A stretch of 9,303 bases of DNA from an uncultured Geobacteraceae bacterium. Lineage in GTDB: Bacteria > Desulfobacterota > Desulfuromonadia > Geobacterales > Pseudopelobacteraceae. The position numbers were made by a program, and so were the translations under genes. The first letter of the stretch is position 1; every line of letters begins with the position of its first letter. The stretch is from the NCBI GenBank assembly GCA_903879825.1, contig CAIRND010000289.1, positions 1-9,303 on the forward strand, in the 5' to 3' direction. Positions 1 to 7,700 of this stretch are shown one piece after another. The notes beneath the pieces are model-generated. The model saw nothing but the letters and a program-made list of their open reading frames with translations, was not told the DNA's origin and did no database searches.

Positions 1-459
1 AGGAAGCCTTTGCCTGAGGGTGGACCGTTCTGATATGGCGAATGTCGTATTGCAGAGACGGCACCGATACCGTTGCGAACCAGCTTTTGTTTTGCCGAAG
101 GAGTAATATGCCTTGGGAGTTGATATGCCGACTATTCTGTTATCACAAGAATCTGACGGACATGTTGGTTCAGTTTGATGCAGAAGGTATTCTGACAGCC
201 TTTCAGCCTCCTCGCGAATTGCAAGATTACTTTTGACTGGTGGCGTGTCATTACAGCGCAAACATTTGATAAACAGACCTCTTTTGGGACCAGATACGAT
301 ATAAGTATCTTCTCTTACTTCCTTTTGGGCTCCGAGTGGCTGTCGGGCTTCAGAGGCGGGCCGACCGAAGTTTGAACACACAGGGTTCTTGCAGAAATTA
401 ACCTGTATCCCATCACATTCAACCGGGATGCGGGTGCCTTGATTTTGATGTTTCCCCAT
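1..459 (-). CDS. Zinc-ribbon transposase-like protein, N-terminal part (runs off left edge)
   Basis: The minus strand reads open without a stop from an ATG at 459 to base 1, giving 153 codons and no end in the window. The only in-frame ATG is residue 1; an in-frame stop lies upstream at 481-483. The protein is Cys-rich, with two similar modules: C23-x4-C28 followed by C66-x2-C69, then C100-x4-C105 followed by C133-x2-C136. The stretch YYSFGKTKAGSQRYRCRLC (118-136) resembles the zinc-ribbon DNA-binding heads of IS1/InsA-like and related transposases, where this C-x2-C motif precedes a helix-turn-helix and a catalytic domain. The catalytic domain would lie beyond the left edge and is not seen. 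No good Shine-Dalgarno is visible. I infer an insertion-sequence transposase, possibly intact. The IS family and its ends cannot be defined here. A zinc-ribbon regulator is the less likely alternative. Confidence 0.72.
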   Translation of the reverse strand, partial: MGKHQNQGTRIPVECDGIQVNFCKNPVCSNFGRPASEARQPLGAQKEVREDTYIVSGPKRGLFIKCLRCNDTPPVKSNLAIREEAERLSEYLLHQTEPTCPSDSCDNRIVGISTPKAYYSFGKTKAGSQRYRCRLCNTTFAISERSTLRQRLP

Positions 460-463
460 AAAA

Positions 464-496
464 CAATGCCCCAAGGTGATTTACCTTAGGGCATTG
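464..496 (-). terminator. 14-bp stem-loop followed by TTTT, abutting the transposase-like ATG
   Basis: The arms CAATGCCCCAAGGT (464-477) and ACCTTAGGGCATTG (483-496) pair over 14 positions with one imperfect pair, around a 5-nt loop. The imperfect pair is a C-A mismatch on the plus strand and a G-U wobble in minus-strand RNA. In the minus direction the stem is followed by TTTT and at once by the ATG at 459; the plus direction has no T-run. It could terminate transcripts of the chemoreceptor gene upstream (stop at 586), or it could be part of the mobile element and shield the transposase from read-through. The 497-585 stretch shows no other convincing terminator or gene. Confidence 0.6.
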
Positions 497-585
497 TACC
501 GCTGAAAACAAATTTTTCAACACTTTAAGTAACCGGCTTGCCAAATCTGGTCGCCTTTTTTGTTATGTGCTGATCGCAGCAGAAT

Positions 586-2571
586 TTACAGTTTAAACCG
601 TCCCACCAACCGTTGCAGCTCGCCGGCCAGCGAGGAGAGCTGTGACGCCGCAGTAGCAGTTTCATGGGCACCGCGGGCGGTGTCGGAAACTACGTCGGTA
701 ATCTGGTGAATATTACTCGATATCTCGCCGGTTACCGCCGTCTGCTCTTCGGCAGCAGTGGCAATCTGATGCACCTGCATGCTTACTTCACCAATGGCAT
801 CAACGATCTGCTGGAGCGCTTCGCCCGACTTACGCGAACTCTCCATCCCTTTTTCCACCTCTCTAACTCCGTTTTCCATACTGCCCACCGCACCGGCGGT
901 TTCGCGCTGAATGGCTTTGATCATCTCACCGATCTCTTTGGTAGCCCTGGTGGTGCGATCTGCAAGAGCGCGAACCTCATCGGCAACAACGGCGAAGCCT
1001 CGTCCCTGCTCTCCGGCACGGGCCGCCTCAATCGCGGCGTTCAAAGCCAGCAGATTGGTCTGGTCGGCAATATCTTCGATGGTGCCGACAATGGCACCGA
1101 TCTGGTCAGAACGTGCTCCCAGGCTTTCCACCGTACGGGCAGATTCCTGAACCCGCTCAGCGATGTTTTGCATTCCTTCAAGAGTTTCCTGCACCACTTG
1201 TGACCCGCCAGTAGCGGTCTGGTTGGCGCGACCGGATATTTCAGAGGCGAGTGAACAGTTGTGCGCAATGTCATTCGAGGTCGCAGACATCTCTTCACTG
1301 GCTGTTGCCACGGTAACGGTCTGACAGGCGACCTCTTCGGCAGCGGTTGCGATCTGCTCGGCGGTAGAATGCAGCTGGCTGGCGGCCGCTGATACCTGGC
1401 TGGTATTGCTCGCTACCTGAGAAATTATTCCATGTATATTGTCGACGAAACGATTAAACCAGTGGGCAAGCTCACCAAATTCATCCTTACGATCTTCTTC
1501 CAGTCGATGGGTCAGATCGCCTTCTCCTTCAGCAATATCCTTGAGCATTGCCAGCATTCTGGAGAGAGGTGTGGTAACACTGGCCATAACCAGAAAGCCG
1601 ATGAGGAGAGTAACTATGCAGAGAACGGCCGAGATTGCGATACTCAAAATGAGTGTACTTTTAGCCCCGGAAGCGAGTGCGTCCGCAACCTTCAGGATAT
1701 CTTTGGCGAGAACATCCTCTACTTCCTTCATGATATTGATTTTTTCAGAAATGGTTGAAAACCAGCTCTCGGGTGTGATTCCGAAGCCACCAGCCATACC
1801 CTTTGCCAGAGTGGCACTGCGCAGCTCCTCAACTTTCTGGAATGATGGCGCCTTGCTCTTTTCGTCAAAAGTGGCCAACTCCGTTGGAGAAGCGTACTGC
1901 CTGAACAGATCGAGATAATCCTTTTGACCGGCAACGATAACGAACATCCGGCGAAAGGTTTCATCATTAAAAGCGTCAGCAGCCAGAACTGCGTTTAATG
2001 TTGCACGCTCTTTACCTGTCTCCTCCTTAGCCTTTACAAAAGCGTAGTAGGCGGTAGCCTCTCTCATAATTTCATGATTTTTACTGGTGGTTGAAACGGC
2101 GGCAACAACGTCCATATAAGAGCTGATCTGTTTGGTATAATACGCAAACGAATCTTTGCCCTCAATTTTAAGCCCATCGATGGCTACACGCGTATCTTTC
2201 AGTTTTTCCAGGCCACTATTTGCGGCGTCAAGCGACTTTTTTACATTATCCAGAACCGAGCCGTTGGCGGCCGCAAACTCTTTCACCTTGGCGAGTTCGC
2301 CATTGACCACTTCACGCTGTTTTCCGAGTTCGTCGCGAAACTTTTCACCCTTGGCGTTGATATAACCGGAGGAGAGTCCCCGCTCTTTCTGCATTTCGTG
2401 GGAGAGTGATCCGACCCGGACGGCCAACCCCGTCAGCGTGCGGGTCTCGTTGATGTTGTTCAATAGCTTATATTTATCGACGACCTCGCGCGACGAGAAC
2501 ACCAGCATACCAACTATCGGGATTAAGACCATTAGAAGCAATTTGAGACGGATACTCATATTTTTTAACAC
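586..2571 (-). CDS. Methyl-accepting chemotaxis protein with NIT nitrate/nitrite-sensing domain
   Basis: This 661-residue transmembrane chemoreceptor is inferred to report periplasmic nitrate or nitrite to the CheA/CheW kinase complex. Order: TM1 about 9-27; a helical periplasmic domain about 45-295; TM2 about 305-331; HAMP about 330-383 (GDLTHRL, DEFGELAHWFN); then the cytoplasmic coiled-coil signalling domain to 661. The conserved hairpin tip lies near 500-533 (DQTNLLALNAAIEAARAGEQ, then GRGFAVVADEVRALA). The periplasmic domain has the NIT signature EMQKERGLSSGY (59-70) and a second KERA element (187-190). In the NIT protein NasR, arginines in equivalent helices bind nitrate. ATAAEE and ATASEE segments (409-413, 422-427, 604-609) look like methylation sites. 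There is no C-terminal NWETF-type CheR tether. The start is GTG: GGGAG (2577-2581) lies 5 nt before it but 17 nt before the alternative ATG (2559). It probably shares a transcript with the upstream diiron gene, 27 nt away. Confidence 0.93.
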   Translation of the reverse strand: MLKNMSIRLKLLLMVLIPIVGMLVFSSREVVDKYKLLNNINETRTLTGLAVRVGSLSHEMQKERGLSSGYINAKGEKFRDELGKQREVVNGELAKVKEFAAANGSVLDNVKKSLDAANSGLEKLKDTRVAIDGLKIEGKDSFAYYTKQISSYMDVVAAVSTTSKNHEIMREATAYYAFVKAKEETGKERATLNAVLAADAFNDETFRRMFVIVAGQKDYLDLFRQYASPTELATFDEKSKAPSFQKVEELRSATLAKGMAGGFGITPESWFSTISEKINIMKEVEDVLAKDILKVADALASGAKSTLILSIAISAVLCIVTLLIGFLVMASVTTPLSRMLAMLKDIAEGEGDLTHRLEEDRKDEFGELAHWFNRFVDNIHGIISQVASNTSQVSAAASQLHSTAEQIATAAEEVACQTVTVATASEEMSATSNDIAHNCSLASEISGRANQTATGGSQVVQETLEGMQNIAERVQESARTVESLGARSDQIGAIVGTIEDIADQTNLLALNAAIEAARAGEQGRGFAVVADEVRALADRTTRATKEIGEMIKAIQRETAGAVGSMENGVREVEKGMESSRKSGEALQQIVDAIGEVSMQVHQIATAAEEQTAVTGEISSNIHQITDVVSDTARGAHETATAASQLSSLAGELQRLVGRFKL

Positions 2572-2576
2572 TGAAA

Positions 2577-2581
2577 CTCCC
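2577..2581 (-). promoter_or_regulatory. Ribosome binding site deciding the GTG start of the chemoreceptor
   Basis: On the minus strand GGGAG is followed by TTTCA and then GTG (2571). The in-frame ATG four codons later would be 17 nt away, too far, so GTG is preferred. Confidence 0.6.
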
Positions 2582-2598
2582 GTAATACTCGATTATTT

Positions 2599-3051
2599 CT
2601 ACCCTTCTGTCAGAACCCGTTCTTCATAAATAATCTCGATTTTGCGGCGATGCCCCAATTCGACATCAGCAAAATTCATCAGAATTTTTTGCAGCTTCGG
2701 ATCATCCGTCATGCCCGCTGCAGCTTTGTACAACTGATAGGCGTTCTCCTCAGTCTTGAGCGCAAAGGCCAGGATCTCACTATAGGAAAGATTTTCCCGA
2801 AAAGGAACATCAGCCAGATATTTGGCAATACTTGATTCCGGCAGGGTGCATAATTTGTGATTCTCTGCCTTTTCATCATCGATCTTAATAAAAACATCCT
2901 TGTGGGTGGCCTCTTCCTGAGCCAGTTCCTCAAACATCTTTTTTGAAGCGATGCTCGTAGATAGTTCCGCTGCCCGCTTGTACAATTTGTACGCCGTGTC
3001 TTCACGATCAATTGCAAATTTAATAACATCTTCAAGGGTGACAAATTTCAT
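2599..3051 (-). CDS. Rubrerythrin/ferritin-like diiron protein
   Basis: A 150-residue, cytoplasmic, all-helical protein with the two-fold repeated pattern of four-helix-bundle diiron proteins. Candidate iron ligands are E17 (DREDTAYKLY), E46/E47 and H50 (LAQEEATHKDVF), E101/E102 (KTEENAYQLY), and E131 and H134 (DVELGHRRKIE). Each half starts with an E-x-x-A-Y-x-L-Y helix. The C-terminal rubredoxin Cys4 domain of classical rubrerythrin is absent, so this is the short form; a single Cys (68) is present. Known relatives act in peroxide reduction or iron handling; which applies here is not visible. The start is the ATG at 3051, with GGAGG at 3060-3064 spaced 8 nt. A TTG five codons upstream would overlap that ribosome site and is rejected. 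The gene sits between bcp and the NIT chemoreceptor on the same strand, 27 nt from the latter, suggesting co-transcription. Confidence 0.85.
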   Translation of the reverse strand: MKFVTLEDVIKFAIDREDTAYKLYKRAAELSTSIASKKMFEELAQEEATHKDVFIKIDDEKAENHKLCTLPESSIAKYLADVPFRENLSYSEILAFALKTEENAYQLYKAAAGMTDDPKLQKILMNFADVELGHRRKIEIIYEERVLTEG

Positions 3052-3080
3052 TCCAGGTGCCTCCAAAAGAATTTAAAATA

Positions 3081-3106
3081 CCTCCTGCGTTATATACGGC
3101 AGGAGG
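3081..3106 (-). terminator. Hairpin terminator or attenuator after the peroxiredoxin gene
   Basis: CCTCCTGC (3081-3088) and GCAGGAGG (3099-3106) form a perfect 8-bp GC-rich stem with a 10-nt loop. In the minus direction it is followed by the T-rich tract TATTTTAAATTCTTTT, which runs straight into the GGAGG of the diiron gene. It probably ends, or partly attenuates, bcp transcripts. No promoter for the diiron gene was recognised between hairpin and start, so partial read-through would feed the downstream genes. Confidence 0.6.
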
Positions 3107-3193
3107 CGGCTTTCTCCATGCAAAACGCGGACATACTACCGTTTGGCGTACTGCCTGTCAACAGAAGAACATCCTCTTTCATGTGCAACGATT

Positions 3194-3655
3194 TCAGCCT
3201 CTCAAAAACGCCATAACCTGCTCCGGGTGTTGGTCGGCTTTGGCAACTTTTTCCCACTGTTTTATTATGATGCCATCAGGTCCAACGACCACGGTCGACC
3301 TGATCGTACCGGTCGTTTTTTTGCCGCACACAACCTTCTCTCCAAAGGCTTCATAGGCCTGCATCATCGACAAATCCGGATCGCTCAGCAGTACAAACGG
3401 CAGGCTGTAGTTGGTAATAAATTTGCTGTGAGCGGCAATACTGTCCTTGCTGACGCCCAGAACAACCACACCACTATCGGTCAGCTCTTTGTAGTTATCG
3501 CGAAAACCGCAGGCTTCTTTGGTGCAGCCTGGCGTGTTATCTTTGGGGTAGAAATAAATAACAACCGTTTTACCGGCGTATTGTTTCAAACTGTGCTGCG
3601 TGCCATCACTTCCTGCTAACGAAAAATCTGGTGCTATTGTTCCTTCCAGTGCCAT
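3194..3655 (-). CDS. bcp: Thiol peroxidase, peroxiredoxin Q / bacterioferritin comigratory protein
   Basis: A 153-residue cytoplasmic peroxiredoxin of the PrxQ/Bcp (AhpC/TSA, thioredoxin-fold) family, which reduces H2O2 and organic peroxides using thioredoxin. Visible motifs: APDFSL (8-13); the active-site segment YFYPKDNTPGCTKEACGF (34-51) with peroxidatic C44 and, five residues on, the likely resolving C49 typical of PrxQ; VLGVSKDS, carrying the usual conserved aspartate; and RSTVVVGPDG near the C-terminus. Length matches the family. The start is the ATG at 3655, preceded by GAGGAGA; an upstream in-frame extension of 10 residues lacks a ribosome site and does not match the family. It is the first gene of the minus block and is transcribed divergently from the nar operon. 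An additional Cys lies in EKVVCGKK. Role in peroxide stress is inferred from family only. Confidence 0.95.
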   Translation of the reverse strand: MALEGTIAPDFSLAGSDGTQHSLKQYAGKTVVIYFYPKDNTPGCTKEACGFRDNYKELTDSGVVVLGVSKDSIAAHSKFITNYSLPFVLLSDPDLSMMQAYEAFGEKVVCGKKTTGTIRSTVVVGPDGIIIKQWEKVAKADQHPEQVMAFLRG

Positions 3656-3693
3656 GCGGACTCTCCTCGAATCAAATAAGATCATTTAAGTCA

Positions 3694-3721
3694 ACTTTAT
3701 CACTTTCAACTCAAACGTCAA
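3694..3721 (-). promoter_or_regulatory. Candidate sigma70-type promoter for bcp
   Basis: On the minus strand TTGACG (3716-3721) and TAAAGT (3694-3699) are separated by 16 bp, about 40-65 nt upstream of the bcp ATG. They match consensus at 5/6 and 4/6 positions. A second overlapping pair (TTGAAA/AATGAT) is possible, so the exact start is uncertain. Confidence 0.35.
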
Positions 3722-3763
3722 TACAAAAACGGAGACATGCAGCATACCATATAAAAACAGTAT

Positions 3764-3777
3764 TTGACTTTGGTCAA
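3764..3777 (+). promoter_or_regulatory. FNR/DNR-type (Crp-Fnr superfamily) palindromic operator upstream of the nar operon
   Basis: TTGAC-TTTG-GTCAA is a perfect 5-4-5 palindrome, extended to TTTGAC/GTCAAA by one more pair. It matches the geometry of FNR, DNR/NnrR and HcpR sites (FNR: TTGAT-N4-ATCAA). It lies about 170 nt upstream of the cytochrome start and about 110 nt from the bcp start. If it acted at -41.5, transcription would begin near 3812 with TAATTT (3799-3804) as a weak -10 element. It overlaps a second perfect palindrome, ACTTTG-GT-CAAAGT (3767-3780). Control by an oxygen- or NO-responsive regulator is inferred. The rest of 3656-3949 is AT-rich and holds no gene. Confidence 0.6.
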
Positions 3778-3949
3778 AGTTTTAAATTTCAACAGGTGTA
3801 ATTTGTTGTCACACTTCTTTGTGTGTTTTTACATAGCATCACGACATATCACTGCAAAACGGGCTTAGGAAAGACGACTACCTTTATATATTAAGATGTT
3901 TTTATTTTTCAACAGAGTTTTATTTACGGATAGCAGAAGGAGAAAACGG

Positions 3950-4750
3950 ATGGTACATACGCGCAGATTTTCAAGCTATTTCATCGTGTTGTTGGTTCTA
4001 CTGACTGGCAGCATCCCCGTCTGGGCAGACCAGGGTAAAGATCTGTTCGACAAGCAGTGTGCCGGTTGCCATAGCATCGGCGGCGGCGATGGCGGTGGCC
4101 CTGACCTGAAAGGCATTGCCGAAAAGAGACCCGCTGACTGGCTGGTACGGGTCATTGTCGAACCGGATAAATTGACTGCGGCCAAAGACACCGTTCAGGG
4201 CGAACTGGTCAAAAAGTTCGGCTATGAAATGCCAAATCTGGGGATTAGCGCCGACGATGCCAAAAGCATCATAACCTATCTTGCAGGAGCCGGCGGGGCT
4301 GCCACGACAACCGGTTCGACGCCTGCTACGGAAAAGGTAGTGCCGGCGACTCCTGAGTTGATCGCACGGGGAAAGGCGCTCTTCACCGGGAGCACACGTT
4401 TTGCCAAAGGGGGCGCAGCCTGCGTCTCGTGTCACCCCTTCACCTATCCGGGCATTGAGGGAGGCAACCTGTCTAACGCCGACCTGTATAATTCGTATCA
4501 GAAAATGGGCGATGCGGGGATGAAAGGTGCGCTTAAAGCGCTCAAATTCCCGGTCATGAAAAAAATATATGCCGACCGGCCGCTGAGCGACGATGAAATC
4601 ACGGCGCTGATGGCACTGTTTCAGGATTCTGCGGCACAGAAGGCTGCGCAAAAAGGGAGCGGCTGCCCCCTATCTCTCCCCCAGATGGGCGGAGGACTGT
4701 TTGTGCTGTTACTAATCGGATTGGCTCTCTACAAAAGGAGGATCAGATAA
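3950..4750 (+). CDS. Diheme c-type cytochrome, C-terminally membrane-anchored, nar operon first gene (NarC-like)
   Basis: A 266-residue periplasmic electron-transfer protein. It has a Sec signal peptide (basic VHTRR, hydrophobic 10-22, likely cleavage VWA|DQ at 26/27), a first haem site C37-A-G-C40-H41 with likely axial Met94 (YEMPNLG), a Pro/Thr-rich linker about 116-136, and a second haem site C158-V-S-C161-H162 with candidate Met191 or Met203. The C-terminal hydrophobic segment (about 247-261) followed by KRRIR forms an anchor, so both haems face the periplasm. The start is the ATG at 3950, with AAGGAG 7 nt upstream; an earlier ATG (3896) has no ribosome site and would spoil the signal peptide. 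The stop overlaps the narG ATG (TAATG). Thermus nar operons also begin with a diheme cytochrome gene, narC; homology to it is untested. Likely roles are assembly of the nitrate reductase or electron exchange with periplasmic carriers. The FNR-type site upstream probably drives the operon. Confidence 0.88.
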   Translation: MVHTRRFSSYFIVLLVLLTGSIPVWADQGKDLFDKQCAGCHSIGGGDGGGPDLKGIAEKRPADWLVRVIVEPDKLTAAKDTVQGELVKKFGYEMPNLGISADDAKSIITYLAGAGGAATTTGSTPATEKVVPATPELIARGKALFTGSTRFAKGGAACVSCHPFTYPGIEGGNLSNADLYNSYQKMGDAGMKGALKALKFPVMKKIYADRPLSDDEITALMALFQDSAAQKAAQKGSGCPLSLPQMGGGLFVLLLIGLALYKRRIR

Positions 4751-7700
4751 TGTCGAACGAGCGGATTAAAGATGACCATTCTCCCTGTGATAGCGGTTGG
4801 GAGGAGTTTTACCGGAACCGGTGGCAGCACGACAAAGTCGTTCGCAGCACCCACGGAGTAAACTGCACCGGCGGCTGCAGCTGGATGGTGCATGTCAAGG
4901 ACGGTATCGTCGGTTGGGAACTGCAAGCCAACGATTATCCACAGTTCAATGGCGATCTCCCCAATCACGAGCCGCGCGGTTGTCCTCGCGGAGCCAGCTT
5001 TTCCTGGTATCTTTACAGCCCGTTGCGCGTCAAGCACCCGTATATGCGTGGCGTATTGATCGACCTCTGGCGTCAGGCCCGCGCAATTCATAGCGACCCG
5101 GTCGAAGCATGGCGTAGCATTATTGAAAACCCCGTATCGCGTGAGAGCTATGTCAGCAAGCGCGGCATGGGTGGTTTCAGGCGCACTTCGTGGGAAGAAT
5201 CGTCCGAACTGATTGCCGCTTCCTCCCTCTATACGGCCAAGAAACATGGCCCGGACCGGGTTATTGGTTTCTCGCCCATTCCGGCCATGTCGATGATCAG
5301 TTATGCGGCCGGCACCCGTTTCCTCCAGCTGCTGGGCGGCGTTGCCATGAGCTTCTATGACTGGTATTGCGACCTGCCACCGGCTTCTCCCCAGGTCTGG
5401 GGTGAGCAGACCGACGTCAACGAATCGGCTGACTGGTATAACGCTTCCTATATCGTCCTGTGCGGTTCCAACGTACCGATGACCCGCACCCCTGATGCCC
5501 ACTTTATGACTGAAGCCCGCTACCGTGGCACCAAGGTTGTGGTCATGTCCCCCGATTACAGCATGGCCAGCAAGTTTGCCGATGCCTGGCTCCCGGTGGA
5601 ACAGGGGCATGACGGTGCTTTCTGGATGGCGGTCAACCATGTAATTTTGACCGAGTTCTATGCCAACCGTCAGGTACCGTTTTTTGACGAATATGTCCGC
5701 AAGTACACCGACCTCCCCTTCCTGGTAAAACTGGGGGAGAAGGATGGCGCACTGCGGCAGGGTGAATTTTTACGTGCGTCTGAACTGGAGCGGGGCGAAG
5801 GCATTGAAAACGCCGACTGGACTCTCTGCGTCGGTGACAGCGCAGGAGATGTCCGCTTCCCCCATGGCAGCGTCGGTTCACGCTGGAGCAAGCAGGAGGG
5901 TAACTGGAATCTGGATATGGTGGATATGGTGGACGGTGGTGAAATCGACTGCGCCCTGACCAATCTGGGTCAAAGTACCCGCACCGTCCGTTTTAGTTTT
6001 GAAGCCGATGGCGACGTACTCCGTGACGTCCCGACCCGCACCGTTATGACAAAGGATGGCGAAATAACCGTTGCCACGGTCTTCGACCTCCTCATGGCCC
6101 AGTTCGGTGTGTCGCGCGGCCTCGAAGGCGACTATCCGAAAAACTATCAGGACGACAAACCTTTTACTCCCGCATGGCAGGAAAAATATACCGGCATAGC
6201 CGCTGACACCCTGATAACGATCGCCCGTGAATGGGCGGTGAACGGCGAGCAGAGCACCGGCCGCAACATGATCATCATCGGCGCCGGCGTCAACCACTGG
6301 TATCACAACGACCTGATCTACCGGGCCGCCATCACCGCACTGATCCTGACCGGCAGCGTCGGACGGAACGGCGCCGGCCTGGCCCATTATGTCGGCCAGG
6401 AAAAGGTGGTGCCGCTCGCCCCCTGGACCTCCATCGCCATGGCCCAGGATTGGACCAAGGCCTCGCGGCTGCAGAACACCCCGAGCTTCTGGTATATGCA
6501 TTCGGATCAGTGGCGCTATGACCGTAACTTTGTCGATTACTTCAAACCGGAGACCGGCGAGAATATGCCGATGCACACCGCCGACTTTAACGCCAAAGCG
6601 GTCCGACTCGGTTGGCTCCCCTTCTCACCACATTTCAACGAGAACCCGATCCGCCTGATGGAACAGGCAGAAGCGGACGGAGCAAAAACAGACGACGAGG
6701 TCCGTGCCTGGCTTATCAAGCGCCTCAAGAGCGGCGAAACCCGCTTCGCCATCGAAGATCCGGACGGTGACGGAAACTCACCCAAAGTCTGGTTTATCTG
6801 GCGCGGTAACGCGATCTCCTCCAGCGCTAAGGGGCATGAATTTTTCCTCAAACATGTCATCGGCGCGCCCAACAGCAGCTTTACCGCCACAGAGGTCGCC
6901 AAAGGGCAGGTCAAGGATATCGTGTGGCATGAAAAAGCCCCGACCGGAAAAATGGACCTGGTGGTGGATCTCAACTTCCGTATGGACACCTCGACTCTTT
7001 ACTCGGACATCGTCCTGCCGGCGGCAACCTGGTATGAAAAATCGGACCTGAACACCACTGACATGCACTCTTTTGTCAACTGTATGGATGCCGCCGTTGA
7101 TCCGGCCTGGGAATCCAAATCCGATTGGGACATTTTCGCCGGAATAGCCAAAAAGGTCAGTGAACTGGCCCCGAAGCACTTTCCCGTACCGTTCAAGGAC
7201 ATCATTGCCGCACCTCTACAGCACGACACACCGGGTGAAATAGCCCAACGGAGTGTGAAGGACTGGAAACTGGGCGAATGCGAGGCCATTCCGGGCAAAA
7301 CCATGCCGAACCTTCCGATTGTCGAGCGCGACTATGTCAATCTCTACAACCGGTTCATGTCGCTTGGACCGCATATCGGCCATCTTCATGCCCACGGGGT
7401 CAGCTGGGAAGCGGACGACGTCCACGAGCAGCTTCTTAAAACCATGCCAACCCGCTCGTGGGGAGACAAAACATTTATTGATATGGAGGATGTGCGCAAC
7501 GTCGCCGACGTGATCATGGCCCTCGCTCCGGAGACCAACGGCGAACTCGCCTATCGCGCCTATCAGACTCTTGAAAAACGCGTTGGTAAACCGCTCGCCC
7601 AGATTTCTGAAGGAGACCGCAACTTCCGCATCACCTGGGAAGAGGTTACAAAAAAACCGCGCCGCCACTTAAGCAGCCCGGTATGGAGCGGTCTGGTCAA

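Noticed and set aside
42..236. Plus-strand 64-codon frame near the left edge
   Set aside because: It is antisense to the open transposase-like frame, whose paired Cys motifs are far more convincing.
568..581. TGCTG/CAGCA hairpin next to a T-run after the chemoreceptor stop
   Set aside because: The stem is only 5 bp, and the T-run is on the plus strand and on the wrong side of the stem for either orientation.
664..1203. Plus-strand 179-codon frame opposite the chemoreceptor signalling domain
   Set aside because: It mirrors the conserved MCP hairpin coding sequence on the other strand and shows no independent motif.
3810..3830. CACAC/GTGTG hairpin followed by five T in the leader of the cytochrome gene
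   Set aside because: A 5-bp stem is too weak to call an attenuator; it may be chance in an AT-rich leader.
4750..4860. Possible Tat signal on NarG indicating a periplasm-facing archaeal-type enzyme
   Set aside because: No twin-arginine motif or hydrophobic segment precedes the FS0 cluster; the N-terminus matches cytoplasmic NarG.
3998..5640. Long minus-strand open frames antisense to the cytochrome and narG (217 and 303 codons)
   Set aside because: They lie wholly or almost wholly opposite genes with clear family motifs, have no recognisable domains or ribosome sites, and arise from codon bias of the GC-rich sense strand.
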